A DNA stretch of 64,000 nt from JAWVFN01 sp963696625 (GCA_963696625.1 CAVOKZ010000007.1:1-64000), one strand, 5' to 3'. Shown: positions 18,322 to 25,850, counted from the first letter of the stretch. Notes: generated by a model from the sequence alone, not told the origin. A program made the numbers and translations.

Positions 18322-19962
18322 ATGGCTTTCAAGGAACTGAAGTACGACGAGGAGGCGCGCACTGCCCTGCAGACCGGCGTCGACTCGGTCGCCGACGCGG
18401 TCAAGGTGACCCTCGGCCCCAAGGGGCGCTACGTAGTCCTCGACAAGAAGTTCGGCGCTCCGACGATCACCAACGACGGCGTCACCATCGCCCGTGAGAT
18501 CGAGATCGAGGACGTGTTCGCCAACCAGGGCGCCCAGCTCGTTCGCGAGGTCGCCACGGCGACCAACGACGTCGCCGGCGACGGCACCACCACGGCGACG
18601 CTGCTGGCCCAGACGATCGTCCGCCACGGCCTCAAGAACGTCGCGGCCGGCGCCAACCCGCTCGGGCTCCGCAAGGGCATCGAGACGGCGGTCGATCAGG
18701 TCGTCGATCAGCTGAAGTCGAAGCAGTCGAAGGACGTCGGCGGCAAGGAGCAGATCGCCCGCGTCGCCGAGATCTCGGCGGCTGACGAGGAGATCGGCAA
18801 CATCATCGCCGACGCGATCGACAAGGTCGGCAAGGACGGCGTCGTCAACGTCGAGGAAGGCCAGACCTTCGGCATGGAGCTGGAGTTCACCGAAGGCATG
18901 CAGTTCGACAAGGGCTACATCTCGCCCTACATGGTCACCGACCAGGACCGCATGGAGGCCGTACTCGAGGACCCGTACATCCTCATCGCCAACCAGAAGA
19001 TCGGCAACGTGCGCGACATGCTGCCGGTGCTCGAGTCGGTGATGCAGGGCGGCAAGCCGTTGCTGATCATCGCCGAGGACATCGAGGGCGAGGCCCTCGC
19101 CACGCTGATCGTCAACAAGCTGCGTGGCACGTTCACCGGTGTCGCCGTCAAGGCGCCCGGGTTCGGCGACCGCCGCAAGCGGATGCTCGAGGACATCGGC
19201 ATCCTCACCGGCGGCGACGTGATCACCGAGGAGATGGGTCTGAAGCTGGAGAACACCCAGATCGACCAGCTCGGCACCGCCCGCCGCGTCGTCGTCTCCA
19301 AGGACACGGCGACGATCATCGACGGCGGCGGCAAGGCCGAGGAGATCAAGGGCCGGATCAAGCAGATCAAGTCCGAGGTCGACTCGACCGACTCCGATTT
19401 CGACCGCGAGAAGCTGCAGGAGCGGCTGGCGAAGCTCGCCGGCGGCGTCGCGGTCGTCAAGGTCGGAGCCGCGACCGAGACCGAGATGAAGGAGAAGAAG
19501 CACCGCGTCGAGGACGCCCTCCAGGCGACCCGCGCGGCGCTCGAGGAGGGCATCGTCCCGGGTGGCGGCGTAGCGCTGCTCAACGCCCAGGGCTCGATCG
19601 ACCTCGACAAGTACACCGATGACGACGAGCGCACTGGCGCCGGCATCATCAAGAAGTCGCTCGAAGAGCCGATCCGGCAGATCGCCGAGAACTCGGGCTT
19701 CGAGGGCTCGGTCGTGATCGAGAAGATCCGCGGCCTCAAGCCGGGCGAGGGCCTCAACGCCTCGACCGGCGACTACGGCGACCTGGTCGCCGACGGGGTC
19801 ATCGACCCGACGATGGTCACGCGCTCTGCCCTGCAGAACGCGGCCTCGATCGCCAAGAACATCCTCACCACCGAGGCGATCGTCGCCGAGCCGCCCGAGA
19901 AGGACGGCGCCGGCGGCGGGATGCCCGGCGGCGGCATGCCCGACATGGGCGGGATGATGTAA
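18322..19962 (+). CDS. groEL: Chaperonin GroEL
   Basis: 60-kDa chaperonin of 546 residues. Typical signatures are VTLGPKGRYVVLDKKFGAPTITNDGVTIA, the ATP-binding DVAGDGTTTATLLAQ, the apical domain ISPYMVTDQDRMEA, and AATETEMKEKKHRVEDALQATRAALEEGIVPGGG. It ends in the GGM-rich tail typical of GroEL (GGGMPGGGMPDMGGMM). Preceded by AGGAG-like bases 18306-18316. Located behind groES and CIRCE, so it belongs to the heat-shock operon. Its last codons and the following bases are duplicated at 21438-21456, on the far side of a toxin-antitoxin islet. Confidence 0.98.
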   Translation: MAFKELKYDEEARTALQTGVDSVADAVKVTLGPKGRYVVLDKKFGAPTITNDGVTIAREIEIEDVFANQGAQLVREVATATNDVAGDGTTTATLLAQTIVRHGLKNVAAGANPLGLRKGIETAVDQVVDQLKSKQSKDVGGKEQIARVAEISAADEEIGNIIADAIDKVGKDGVVNVEEGQTFGMELEFTEGMQFDKGYISPYMVTDQDRMEAVLEDPYILIANQKIGNVRDMLPVLESVMQGGKPLLIIAEDIEGEALATLIVNKLRGTFTGVAVKAPGFGDRRKRMLEDIGILTGGDVITEEMGLKLENTQIDQLGTARRVVVSKDTATIIDGGGKAEEIKGRIKQIKSEVDSTDSDFDREKLQERLAKLAGGVAVVKVGAATETEMKEKKHRVEDALQATRAALEEGIVPGGGVALLNAQGSIDLDKYTDDDERTGAGIIKKSLEEPIRQIAENSGFEGSVVIEKIRGLKPGEGLNASTGDYGDLVADGVIDPTMVTRSALQNAASIAKNILTTEAIVAEPPEKDGAGGGMPGGGMPDMGGMM

Positions 19963-19968
19963 TCGCCC
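19950..19968 (+). repeat. Left 19-bp direct repeat at the groEL 3' end
   Basis: CGGGATGATGTAATCGCCC, comprising the last four codons, stop codon and first bases after groEL. The identical sequence recurs at 21438-21456, with additional partial similarity just upstream (ATG-N2-CGGG). Confidence 0.85.
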
Positions 19969-19990
19969 TGACAGGCGAGTTGCTTTGAGA

Positions 19991-20020
19991 GGGGCCCGGC
20001 TTGCGCCGGGCCCCTTGTTT
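19991..20020 (+). terminator. Rho-independent terminator after groEL
   Basis: GGGGCCCGGC (19991-20000), loop TTGC, GCCGGGCCCC (20005-20014): a perfect 10-bp stem followed by TTGTTT, 29 bases after the groEL stop codon. It may also serve the convergent toxin gene ending at 20024. Confidence 0.85.
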
Positions 20021-20023
20021 GTC

Positions 20024-20692
20024 TCAGCCCTTCTGCTTGAGCCAGGCTTGTAAAACCGAGTGATCTTCTCCGTGGTGTCGGATCTTGCTCAACAGCTGTG
20101 TTGCATCCGGCGGTGTCGACGCCGGTGCCCCGATGGCGATTCGTACACATGGGATCGTGGTCGACGCCCTGAATCCGGCCCCCGTCCCTGCGGGCAGCTG
20201 GTCGACGAGCAATTCTGCCCTCGGGCCGAACAAGGCGAGCGTCGTGGCTCCCGGTAGCGCGGCGCTTGGAGCCAGTAGGCCCCGGTAACCAGCATCTCTG
20301 AGCTCGAGAGCCAACTCCCTGCAGCGGTCTAGATCCCCGTGACCGTCGCCGACCAGTGCCTCGGCGAGACCGGCCTCGCACCTCTCCGCTTTGTCGAGAT
20401 CCGACAGGTCGGCGATCGTGTGCTCGGAAATCGAAAAGGCGTAGATCGCCCTGCGTAGCTCAAGTAGGTCCTCCGGCTCGTGCAATTCCTCAGCGCGAAT
20501 GTGCTCGGCCCAAGCAGCCTCTGGGTTGCTGGCAAAGTACTGGACGTACTCAAGGCTCTCCTCGTTGAAGCGATGCTCCGGCTGGTATGCAGGCTGGATG
20601 GGAGATGGAAGGTGCCAAAGGGGAGCGTGTAATGGTGAGGTCTGACGGAAATAGACCTCTTCGCGTACAGCCTTCTCCGGCTTGCTACGCAC
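20024..20692 (-). CDS. RES-domain toxin (NAD-degrading type)
   Basis: Protein of 222 residues with the RES-domain arrangement: an early Arg (VYFRQTSPLHAPLWHLP), the segment AYQPEHRFNEES-EYVQYFASNPEAAWAEHIR corresponding to the family's substrate-binding Arg/Tyr/Glu region, and a C-terminal LLAPSAA-PGATTLALFGPRAELL block with the usual Ser near the end of the active site. Characterised RES toxins degrade NAD+. The start is a GTG at 20692 that overlaps the antitoxin's TAG by eight bases. The partner identification from the upstream Xre/MbcA-type gene strongly supports a type II toxin-antitoxin pair. GC and codon use are unlike groEL, suggesting horizontal transfer. Confidence 0.8.
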   Translation of the reverse strand: MRSKPEKAVREEVYFRQTSPLHAPLWHLPSPIQPAYQPEHRFNEESLEYVQYFASNPEAAWAEHIRAEELHEPEDLLELRRAIYAFSISEHTIADLSDLDKAERCEAGLAEALVGDGHGDLDRCRELALELRDAGYRGLLAPSAALPGATTLALFGPRAELLVDQLPAGTGAGFRASTTIPCVRIAIGAPASTPPDATQLLSKIRHHGEDHSVLQAWLKQKG

Positions 20693-21350
20693 CCTGCCCG
20701 CGGTTTAGACGCGCGAGTTGGCGGAGGCGCTCTCGGTCGGTCGGTCGATCCAAAAGAGAAAGCGGTGTCTGACCGTCAAGCTGGGTTCTCTCCCGGTAGA
20801 ACCAACGCAAAGCGCCTCGTGGAGTCAACGACGGCGCTATGTCGTAGAGCACCTGTGCGACTGACGTGACTCGGCCAGTATCTACCTGGGGGTTTTTGGG
20901 TGGATCGTGTTGCCAACTACGCACGGTCCGTGCGCTTGTCCCGAAGAGGGGAGCGATCTCATCTGAGGTCAGACCTTTGAGTTGCTCCAGTGCGTACTGG
21001 ATTGCCCGATCCGGCCTTTCGTCGAAAGTGACCCGATCTTCCCGCCTTGCCGCGCGCCGGAGAGCCTCTTCAATTGAGGCCAGGACCAGGACGACTCGAT
21101 CTTGATCCCGGTCTCGCGTAGCCTCGTCGAGCTGGAGCAGGAAAGTGGCGAGCTCGCCTCGTAGAAGTGGATCCGCAAAGACCCGGTCTCCATGAACGAC
21201 CCTATTTCGGAGGTCCTCGAGCACCTTGCTACCCAGGATTTCCTGAGGATCCGCCAGGCGCACCTCGCCCAAGCGATCCCCGAGCTGATCAAGCTCGAGA
21301 TCGACCGTTTCGTCGCGACCTGTCGTCTCAGCGACAGCCGTTGGACTCAT
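20685..21350 (-). CDS. Xre/MbcA/ParS-type antitoxin
   Basis: Antitoxin of 221 residues partnering the RES toxin. The C-terminus LTPRGALRWFYRERTQLDGQTPLSLLDRP is the MbcA/ParS toxin-binding domain, and the middle region LTSDEIAPLFGTSARTVRSWQ is a helix-turn-helix. The N-terminal 100 residues are helical and acidic and longer than in minimal antitoxins. ATG 21350 is selected because AAAGGAG lies eight bases upstream; an open frame extends further to 21530 but lacks such a site and overlaps the direct repeat. Probably represses its own promoter in the 21351-21437 interval. Confidence 0.82.
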   Translation of the reverse strand: MSPTAVAETTGRDETVDLELDQLGDRLGEVRLADPQEILGSKVLEDLRNRVVHGDRVFADPLLRGELATFLLQLDEATRDRDQDRVVLVLASIEEALRRAARREDRVTFDERPDRAIQYALEQLKGLTSDEIAPLFGTSARTVRSWQHDPPKNPQVDTGRVTSVAQVLYDIAPSLTPRGALRWFYRERTQLDGQTPLSLLDRPTDRERLRQLARLNRGQGA

Positions 21351-21437
21351 GCAGGCAGCTCCTTTCAGATCTTCAGAATGACTCTGCCGCAAGTATGCCA
21401 GAAGCGGCAGACCGGTGGCAGTATCAGAGTCTATGTA

Positions 21438-21456
21438 CGGGATGATGTAATCGCCC
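21438..21456 (+). repeat. Right 19-bp direct repeat (groEL-end copy)
   Basis: Second copy of CGGGATGATGTAATCGCCC, outside any groEL coding sequence. It is followed by a hairpin-element copy and then a terminator with the same GGCCCGGC core as the one behind groEL. Confidence 0.85.
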
Positions 21457-21460
21457 CCAT

Positions 21461-21500
21461 CACCGGCGGCTCCTCCGCTTCGCGTCCGGGGCCGCCTGCG
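21461..21500 (+). repeat. Hairpin element copy C
   Basis: GGCGGC (21465-21470) pairs perfectly with GCCGCC (21491-21496) around the 20-base consensus TCCTCCGCTTCGCGTCCGGG at 21471-21490. Intergenic, between the islet's right repeat and the following terminator. Confidence 0.8.
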
Positions 21501-21516
21501 GCGAGTGAGGTTCAAA

Positions 21517-21540
21517 GAGGCCCGGCGCAAGCCGGGCCTC
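21517..21540. terminator. Bidirectional-type terminator hairpin
   Basis: GAGGCCCGGC (21517-21526), loop GCAA, GCCGGGCCTC (21531-21540): perfect 10-bp stem 15 bases beyond the 3' end of the minus-strand NAD-binding gene. Its core is shared with the hairpin behind groEL, so it may be the original groEL terminator displaced by the islet. Confidence 0.7.
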
Positions 21541-21554
21541 CTTGCGTGTACGGA

Positions 21555-22427
21555 TCAGGAAGCGAGGACGTCCGACATCGGCACCGGCTTGACCCCGAGG
21601 CTCTCGGCGTCCTCGGTTCCGCGCGGCGTCGTCATCGGGACCTCCATCAGCTCCGCCTCCTCCCAGGTGGCGAAGACCCTGTCGCCGGCGAAGAGCTCGG
21701 CGGCGCGCAGCCCGGCCTTGACCACCGGCTCGGGGAAGTGCAGAAGCGGCCGCGGCCTGCCCGCGGCGCGGGCGACGATCGCGGCGATCTGGTCGTAGCT
21801 GAGCGTGTCGGGCCCGGCGAGCTCGTAGCGCGGCTCACCGCCGCGCCCGTCGAGCGAGGCCGCGACGCAGCTGGCGACGTCGCGGGAGGCGATCGGCTGG
21901 TAGCTGGCGTCGCCCGCGCCGGCGATCGGCAGCACCGGCAGCGCGGCGAGGCGCTCCATCAGGTGCACCCAGGGGTCGCCCGGCGCGTAGACGATCGAGG
22001 GCGCGAAGACCGTCGAGGGGATATCGGAGTCGGCGACCGCCTCCTCGGCCACCGCTTTCGATCGGAAGAAGCGCGTGCGCCGGATCGGCGAGGCGCCGAG
22101 CGCCGAGAAGAAGACGAAGCGCTCGACCCCGGCGCGTTCGGCCGCCTGCAGCAGCCGCAGCGTCGCGAGGCCGTTGAGCTCCTCGATCGCCCCGCGCGGC
22201 TGGTCGCGGATCGTCGCCGCCAGGTGGACCACCGTCTTCACCCCGCGCATCGCGTTGCGCAGCGAGAACGGGTCGGCGAGATCGCCGAGCGCGATCTGGA
22301 CCCGCACGCGGTGGGGACCGAGGCCCCGCGGGTCGCGCACGAGCGCGCGGACGCGCTCGTCGGAGTCGACGAGCATCGGCAGCAGCTCGTGGCCGACGAG
22401 CCCGGTGGCCCCTGTCAGAAGGATCAC
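21555..22427 (-). CDS. NAD(P)-binding atypical short-chain dehydrogenase (NDUFA9/NmrA-like)
   Basis: Protein of 290 residues starting at GTG 22427 directly with the Rossmann motif VILLTGATGLVGHEL. Further features are VHLAAT, the substrate-region VFAPSIVYAPGDPWVHLMERL, and PIASRDVASCVAASL, as in the complex I NDUFA9-like and other NAD(P)H-binding sugar-epimerase relatives that often lack oxidoreductase activity. The YxxxK dyad is replaced by a region RTRFFRSKAVAEE with the Lys but no Tyr. Specific substrate unknown. A longer frame to 22487 adds an unlikely Arg-rich head. It stands alone on the minus strand between the islet and ferredoxin. Confidence 0.8.
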   Translation of the reverse strand: MILLTGATGLVGHELLPMLVDSDERVRALVRDPRGLGPHRVRVQIALGDLADPFSLRNAMRGVKTVVHLAATIRDQPRGAIEELNGLATLRLLQAAERAGVERFVFFSALGASPIRRTRFFRSKAVAEEAVADSDIPSTVFAPSIVYAPGDPWVHLMERLAALPVLPIAGAGDASYQPIASRDVASCVAASLDGRGGEPRYELAGPDTLSYDQIAAIVARAAGRPRPLLHFPEPVVKAGLRAAELFAGDRVFATWEEAELMEVPMTTPRGTEDAESLGVKPVPMSDVLAS

Positions 22428-22500
22428 GCGCTCACTGTAGACCGAGATGGTCGACCTCCGACCCCCGCACCCATGACGACGCCGCATGCCTTCGCCTGGC

Positions 22501-22560
22501 GGCGTCCTCAGTCGGCCGAATAGTCACCACTATTCGGCCTCCCTGCGTCCTTGCCAGGCT
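22501..22560 (+). repeat. Hairpin related to the core of the 170-bp MITE-like element
   Basis: Perfect 11-bp hairpin GGCCGAATAGT-CACC-ACTATTCGGCC (22514-22539), flanked by GCGTCCTCAGTC and CTCCCTGCGTCCTTGCC. Nearly the same flanks surround a differently sequenced hairpin in the 170-bp elements at 45239 and 53363. The remainder of the 22428-22681 gap shows no gene. Confidence 0.7.
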
Positions 22561-22664
22561 CGACCTGCCCCGCCGTCATGGGCACGGGTGTCGAAGCTCG
22601 ACCATCGCGCTCGTTTTTGCTAACTGCGCCCCGCGCGCGCCCAGACCATGTGTGCGGCGTTCCG

Positions 22665-22670
22665 TATTAT
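22665..22670 (+). promoter_or_regulatory. Candidate -10 box for ferredoxin (leaderless)
   Basis: TATTAT 11 bases before the ferredoxin ATG at 22682, with no ribosome-binding site between. This spacing suggests a leaderless or nearly leaderless mRNA. The -35 region is unclear. Confidence 0.4.
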
Positions 22671-22681
22671 GTGCGCTCGCT

Positions 22682-22948
22682 ATGGCTTACATCATCGCCG
22701 AACCGTGCATCGGAGAAAAGGACAACTCGTGCGTCGAGGTCTGCCCGGTGGACTGCATCCACCCGACGCCTGACGAGCCCGGCTACGCTGACTCCGAGCA
22801 GCTTTTCATCGATCCCGATGAGTGCATCGACTGCGATGCCTGCGTAGAGGCCTGCCCCGTCGATGCCTGTTTCGCCGAGGACCAGCTCCCCGCCGAGTGG
22901 TCCAAGTACGTCGAGATCAACGCGAAGTACTTCGCCAACGCCGGCTGA
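22682..22948 (+). CDS. fdxA: 7Fe/8Fe ferredoxin
   Basis: Small electron carrier of 88 residues, FdxA-like. It has two cluster motifs: CIGEKDNSCVEVCPVDC near the N-terminus (C-x7-C-x3-CP, as in [3Fe-4S]/[4Fe-4S] 7Fe ferredoxins) and CIDCDACVEACPVDAC (C-x2-C-x2-C-x3-CP, [4Fe-4S]). The acidic middle (DPDE) and length match the family. The ATG at 22682 is chosen because the protein then begins MAYIIAEPC, the family's usual start; an upstream in-frame ATG-like start at 22652 would add ten residues. It supplies electrons to unknown cytoplasmic partners. Confidence 0.92.
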   Translation: MAYIIAEPCIGEKDNSCVEVCPVDCIHPTPDEPGYADSEQLFIDPDECIDCDACVEACPVDACFAEDQLPAEWSKYVEINAKYFANAG

Positions 22949-22960
22949 CCCGGCCCGGCG

Positions 22961-24106
22961 CTACTGCACCATCGGCAGCGCCGTCCCGCTCGTCGCGGGC
23001 GCCGGCGCTGGTGCCGGCGATGGGGATTGCATTACTGGCAGTTCGATGGGGGTGGAGGCGATGATGCCCCGGGCCGCCTCGCGGATGGCCTGAGCCGCGG
23101 GGTTGTTCGGGATCGCGGTCGCGAGCGGCACGCCGGCATCGGCGTGCTCGCGCAGCTCGCTCGAGAGCGGCACCTTGCCGAGCAGGGGTATGTCGAGCTC
23201 GTCGGCGAGCAGCTGCCCGCCGCCCTCGCCGAAGATCGCCACGCGCTCGCCGTCGGGCCCGGTGAAGGCGGACATGTTCTCGATCACGCCGAGCATCTCG
23301 AGATCGACCTTCGCCGCCATCTGCGCGGCGCGCTGGGCGACGGTCTGGGCCGCCGGCTGCGGCGTCGTGACCAGCAGGACCTTCGCCTGCGGCAGCAGCT
23401 GGGAGAGCGTCATCGAGACGTCGCCGGTGCCGGGCGGCAGGTCGAGCAGCAGGTAGTCGAGCTCGCCCCAGTCGACGTCCTCGAGGAACTGCTGGATCGC
23501 CTTGTGCAGCATCGGGCCGCGCCACACGACGGCGGCGTTCTCGTCGACGAAGTAGCCGATCGACATCGTCTTCGGGCCCGAGGGGGCGACCGGCGGGATG
23601 ATCTTCTTCTGCGGCGAGACCTCGGGCTTGCGGTTGATGCCGAGCATGCGCGGGATCGAGTAGCCGTAGACGTCGCAGTCGAGCGCCCCGGCGGTCTTGC
23701 CCTCGGTCGTCAGCGCCGCGGCGAGGTTGGCGGTCATCGTCGACTTGCCGACCCCGCCCTTGCCGGAGGCGACGCAGATCACGTTCTTGACCTGGGCCAG
23801 GGCGCCCTCGGGGAGGCGGCCGCGTCCGAGCTTCTGCTGGAGCTCGCCCTTCTCGGAGTCGGAGAGGACGTCGAAGCCGACCTCGACCTGGTTCACGCCC
23901 TCGAGCTCGGAGACCTGCTTGACGACGGCCTCCTGGAAGTGGTTGCGGATCGGGCAGCCCGGGGTGGTCAGCGAGACCACGACTTCGACCCGACCGTCGT
24001 CTGAGATCTCGATCGATCGCACCATGCCGAGCTCGACGATGTTCTTGCGCAGCTCGGGGTCGATGACCGCGGAAAGCTTTTCGTTGATCTGTTCGCGTGT
24101 TGGCAT
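22961..24106 (-). CDS. mrp: Mrp/ApbC family iron-sulfur cluster carrier ATPase
   Basis: P-loop ATPase that binds and transfers Fe-S clusters. Residues 1-90 form a MIP18/DUF59 domain (VIDPELRKNIVELGMV ... TTPGCPIRNHF). Then the deviant Walker A VASGKGGVGKST follows, LDCDVYGYSIPRMLG, LLLDLPPGTGDVSM, and TTPQPAAQTVAQRAA, all ApbC signatures. A Pro/Ala-rich tail ends the 381-residue protein. ATG 24106 is preferred over the in-frame ATG at 24115 and upstream extensions, which encode only a low-complexity head. The usual CxxC near the end of the family is not evident here: the region around ADELDIPLLGKVPLSSELREHADAG is present, but no Cys pair is seen. Confidence 0.92.
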   Translation of the reverse strand: MPTREQINEKLSAVIDPELRKNIVELGMVRSIEISDDGRVEVVVSLTTPGCPIRNHFQEAVVKQVSELEGVNQVEVGFDVLSDSEKGELQQKLGRGRLPEGALAQVKNVICVASGKGGVGKSTMTANLAAALTTEGKTAGALDCDVYGYSIPRMLGINRKPEVSPQKKIIPPVAPSGPKTMSIGYFVDENAAVVWRGPMLHKAIQQFLEDVDWGELDYLLLDLPPGTGDVSMTLSQLLPQAKVLLVTTPQPAAQTVAQRAAQMAAKVDLEMLGVIENMSAFTGPDGERVAIFGEGGGQLLADELDIPLLGKVPLSSELREHADAGVPLATAIPNNPAAQAIREAARGIIASTPIELPVMQSPSPAPAPAPATSGTALPMVQ

Positions 24107-24183
24107 GGGTCGCATTGTCTCAGAGTTGCCTTGCGCCCCTATGCCCGCAGGCGAAGCCGAGGGCATGCGGGCCTCGTGAATAC

Positions 24184-24210
24184 GAGAAGCCGGCCCAGGG
24201 CCGGCTTCTC
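24184..24210 (-). terminator. Hairpin after the coiled-coil gene
   Basis: Perfect 12-bp stem GAGAAGCCGGCC-CAG-GGCCGGCTTCTC between the end of the minus-strand coiled-coil gene (24302) and the mrp start. No strong T-run follows, so termination efficiency is uncertain. Confidence 0.55.
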
Positions 24211-24301
24211 GAGGGAGGAGAGGTTGCTGCCACTGCTCGCGAGGTATAAGGCGAGCAGATCTCACCGGGCGCCCTCTCCGAGGACCCGGCGCTAAGCGGT
24301 G

Positions 24302-24751
24302 CTAAGCCAGCTGCTTGCGGACCCGGGCGACCTGCTCCTGAGTCGTGTCGCTCAGCTTCTGGCCGCGGGTGCGGGCCTGGTCGCCGACCTTGCGGAGCGT
24401 CGGCTCGACGCGCTCGCGGGTGGCGCGAGCCTGCTCGACGGCCTGCTTGCGAACCTCGTCGCCGCGCTGTTCGACGACCTTGAGGCTCTTATCGACCTGG
24501 GTCGGGAGCTGCTCGCGAATCTCGGCGCCCTTCTTCTCGGCGACGGCAATCGCCTTGTCGAGCTGCTCGCGCAGGGTCTGGAGATCCCTGTCGCGCTGGT
24601 CGGAGTCGGTCCAGCGCTCGACGGCGTCGTTGACGACGTCAGCGACTGCGGCGGGGATGCCCAGGGCGACATGGACGGCCTTCTCGACGTCCGTGCTCGG
24701 CTCGGGCGCTACGGCTTCGGTTCCATTCTTCGACTGATTGAAGATCGACAT
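24302..24751 (-). CDS. Phasin/apolipoprotein-like amphipathic helical protein
   Basis: Protein of 149 residues without an identifiable catalytic motif. After a short polar N-terminus it is almost wholly amphipathic helix rich in Gln, Glu, Arg and Lys (for example LQTLREQLDKAIAVAEKKGAEIREQLPTQVDKSLKVVEQ), with no membrane span or signal peptide. This is typical of phasin-like or apolipoprotein A1-type coiled-coil proteins that coat granules or membranes. ATG 24751 gives MSIFNQSKNG; an ATG 12 bases upstream is possible. The upstream AT-richer segment 24771-24860 is probably its promoter; a GTTTAC-N14-GGTGCT on the minus strand there is only a weak SigB-like match. Confidence 0.6.
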   Translation of the reverse strand: MSIFNQSKNGTEAVAPEPSTDVEKAVHVALGIPAAVADVVNDAVERWTDSDQRDRDLQTLREQLDKAIAVAEKKGAEIREQLPTQVDKSLKVVEQRGDEVRKQAVEQARATRERVEPTLRKVGDQARTRGQKLSDTTQEQVARVRKQLA

Positions 24752-24880
24752 CTGACTTCTCAACCCCTTTGGGTTTGCTTACACCGTGTCTTATTACTTC
24801 TAAGCTCATTCGGAAAGATAGCACCGAACGTGTGTTTGTGTAAACCGGAGCCGTAGGGGAGTTACACATCACCCGCCGCC

Positions 24881-24960
24881 TCCATCAACCGCCGCCTCCT
24901 CCGCTTCGCGTCCGGGGGCGGCGGTGGAGGGCTCTCCCTGAATGGCCCTTATCGGCCGGC
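24881..24960 (+). repeat. Hairpin element copy B (best-preserved)
   Basis: CCGCCGCC (24889-24896) pairs with GGCGGCGG (24917-24924) around the 20-base consensus at 24897-24916. The tail GAGGGCTCTCCCTGAATGGC and following bases to about 24956 match the inverted copy at 38180-38236. Intergenic, upstream of neither gene's start: it lies at the 3' end of the inositol-phosphatase-like gene. Confidence 0.82.
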
Positions 24961-25788
24961 CTAGGAAGGGACGGCGCGCTGGGCTTCGAGCAAGAGGCCC
25001 AAGTCCTCGGTGGTGCGAGCCGCGGCGATCGGGTAGCGAGCATCGAGCGAGAGGGGGGCGTCTTCCAGGGGTCCCTCGCCGAACTGGACCTGTGCGCCGG
25101 CTTCCCTGGCGATCAGCTGGGTCGCGGCGGCGTCGACGGAGCGGCAGGGGGTCAGGGAGATCATCCCGTCGAAGCGCCCGGCGGCCACGTAGGAGACGGA
25201 GATCGCGATCGCGCCGACGACGCGCAGGCGGTAGACGCTGCCGGCGAGCCGTTCGAGGGCGGGGATCGCGCGCTCGGGCTTGGCGCCTTCGAAGCCGACG
25301 ATCTCGAGGCCCGCTCCCTGCGCGACATGCAGCGCCGTGCCGTTGACGGTCGCGCCGCCGCCGCGGGTGGCGGCGAACTCCTCACCGGCGCCGAAGTCGT
25401 AGATGTAGGCGAAGTCGACGTCGGCCATCGAGTCGCCGGCGGCGACGCCGACGCTGAGGCAATGGGAGGGAAGCGTGCGCCGGGCGTTGAGCGAGCCGTC
25501 GATCGGGTCGATCACGACGCGCGTGGGTCCGTCGCCGAAGGCGACCTCGCCCCGCTCCTCGGAGATCGCGGTGAACGTGGCGCCGGTCTCGTGGTGGGCC
25601 CCCAGCAGCTCGAACACGGCGTCCTCGCACTCGCGGTCGATCACGAGGGTGTGGTCGCCCCCCTCGCCGACGCCGTCATAGACGGTGCGCGCCTCGACCC
25701 CGACGTGCTCGGCGAAGATCGCCTTCTGGGCCTCGACGGCGCGGCGGCAGAGCTCGAGCCACGCGTCGTTCTCGCCATTTGCGGTCAT
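24961..25788 (-). CDS. Inositol monophosphatase family protein
   Basis: Mg2+-dependent phosphatase of the IMPase/FBPase/CysQ fold, 275 residues. Motif A is VVIDPIDGSLNARR (consensus DPIDGT), the preceding metal ligand region is TAISEERGE (SEE), and the C-terminal motif B is CRSVDAAATQLIAREAGA (consensus WDxAAG). These supply the three-metal site, so it should be active on inositol-1-phosphate, histidinol phosphate or a related sugar phosphate. DGS instead of DGT and S-VDAAA instead of WDAAAG are modest deviations. Starts at ATG 25788; 62 bases separate it from the divergent helicase-nuclease gene. Confidence 0.88.
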   Translation of the reverse strand: MTANGENDAWLELCRRAVEAQKAIFAEHVGVEARTVYDGVGEGGDHTLVIDRECEDAVFELLGAHHETGATFTAISEERGEVAFGDGPTRVVIDPIDGSLNARRTLPSHCLSVGVAAGDSMADVDFAYIYDFGAGEEFAATRGGGATVNGTALHVAQGAGLEIVGFEGAKPERAIPALERLAGSVYRLRVVGAIAISVSYVAAGRFDGMISLTPCRSVDAAATQLIAREAGAQVQFGEGPLEDAPLSLDARYPIAAARTTEDLGLLLEAQRAVPS

Positions 25789-25850
25789 CAGTTGAGACTA
25801 CCCGCGCAATCCGCGGGCGACCTCGGGGCCATTTACTAGCCTGAATCGAG

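Larger units (their letters stand above)
19950..21456. mobile_element. Toxin-antitoxin islet bounded by groEL-end direct repeats
   Basis: About 1.5 kb flanked by 19-bp direct repeats (19950-19968 and 21438-21456) that copy the groEL 3' end. The interior carries only the RES toxin and Xre-type antitoxin genes on the minus strand and is visibly poorer in GC than the neighbours. This is the structure expected of an insertion at the groEL 3' end, though no integrase or transposase gene is present inside. Confidence 0.65.

Noticed and set aside
18037..19503. Minus-strand 488-codon open frame opposite groEL
   Set aside because: Antisense shadow of groEL: Leu/Asp/Val/Arg-rich with no recognisable domain and no start signals.
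24771..24860. SigB-like promoter GTTTAC-N14-GGTGCT before the coiled-coil gene (minus strand)
   Set aside because: The -10 half lacks the GGGTA core, so the match is too weak to report as a site.
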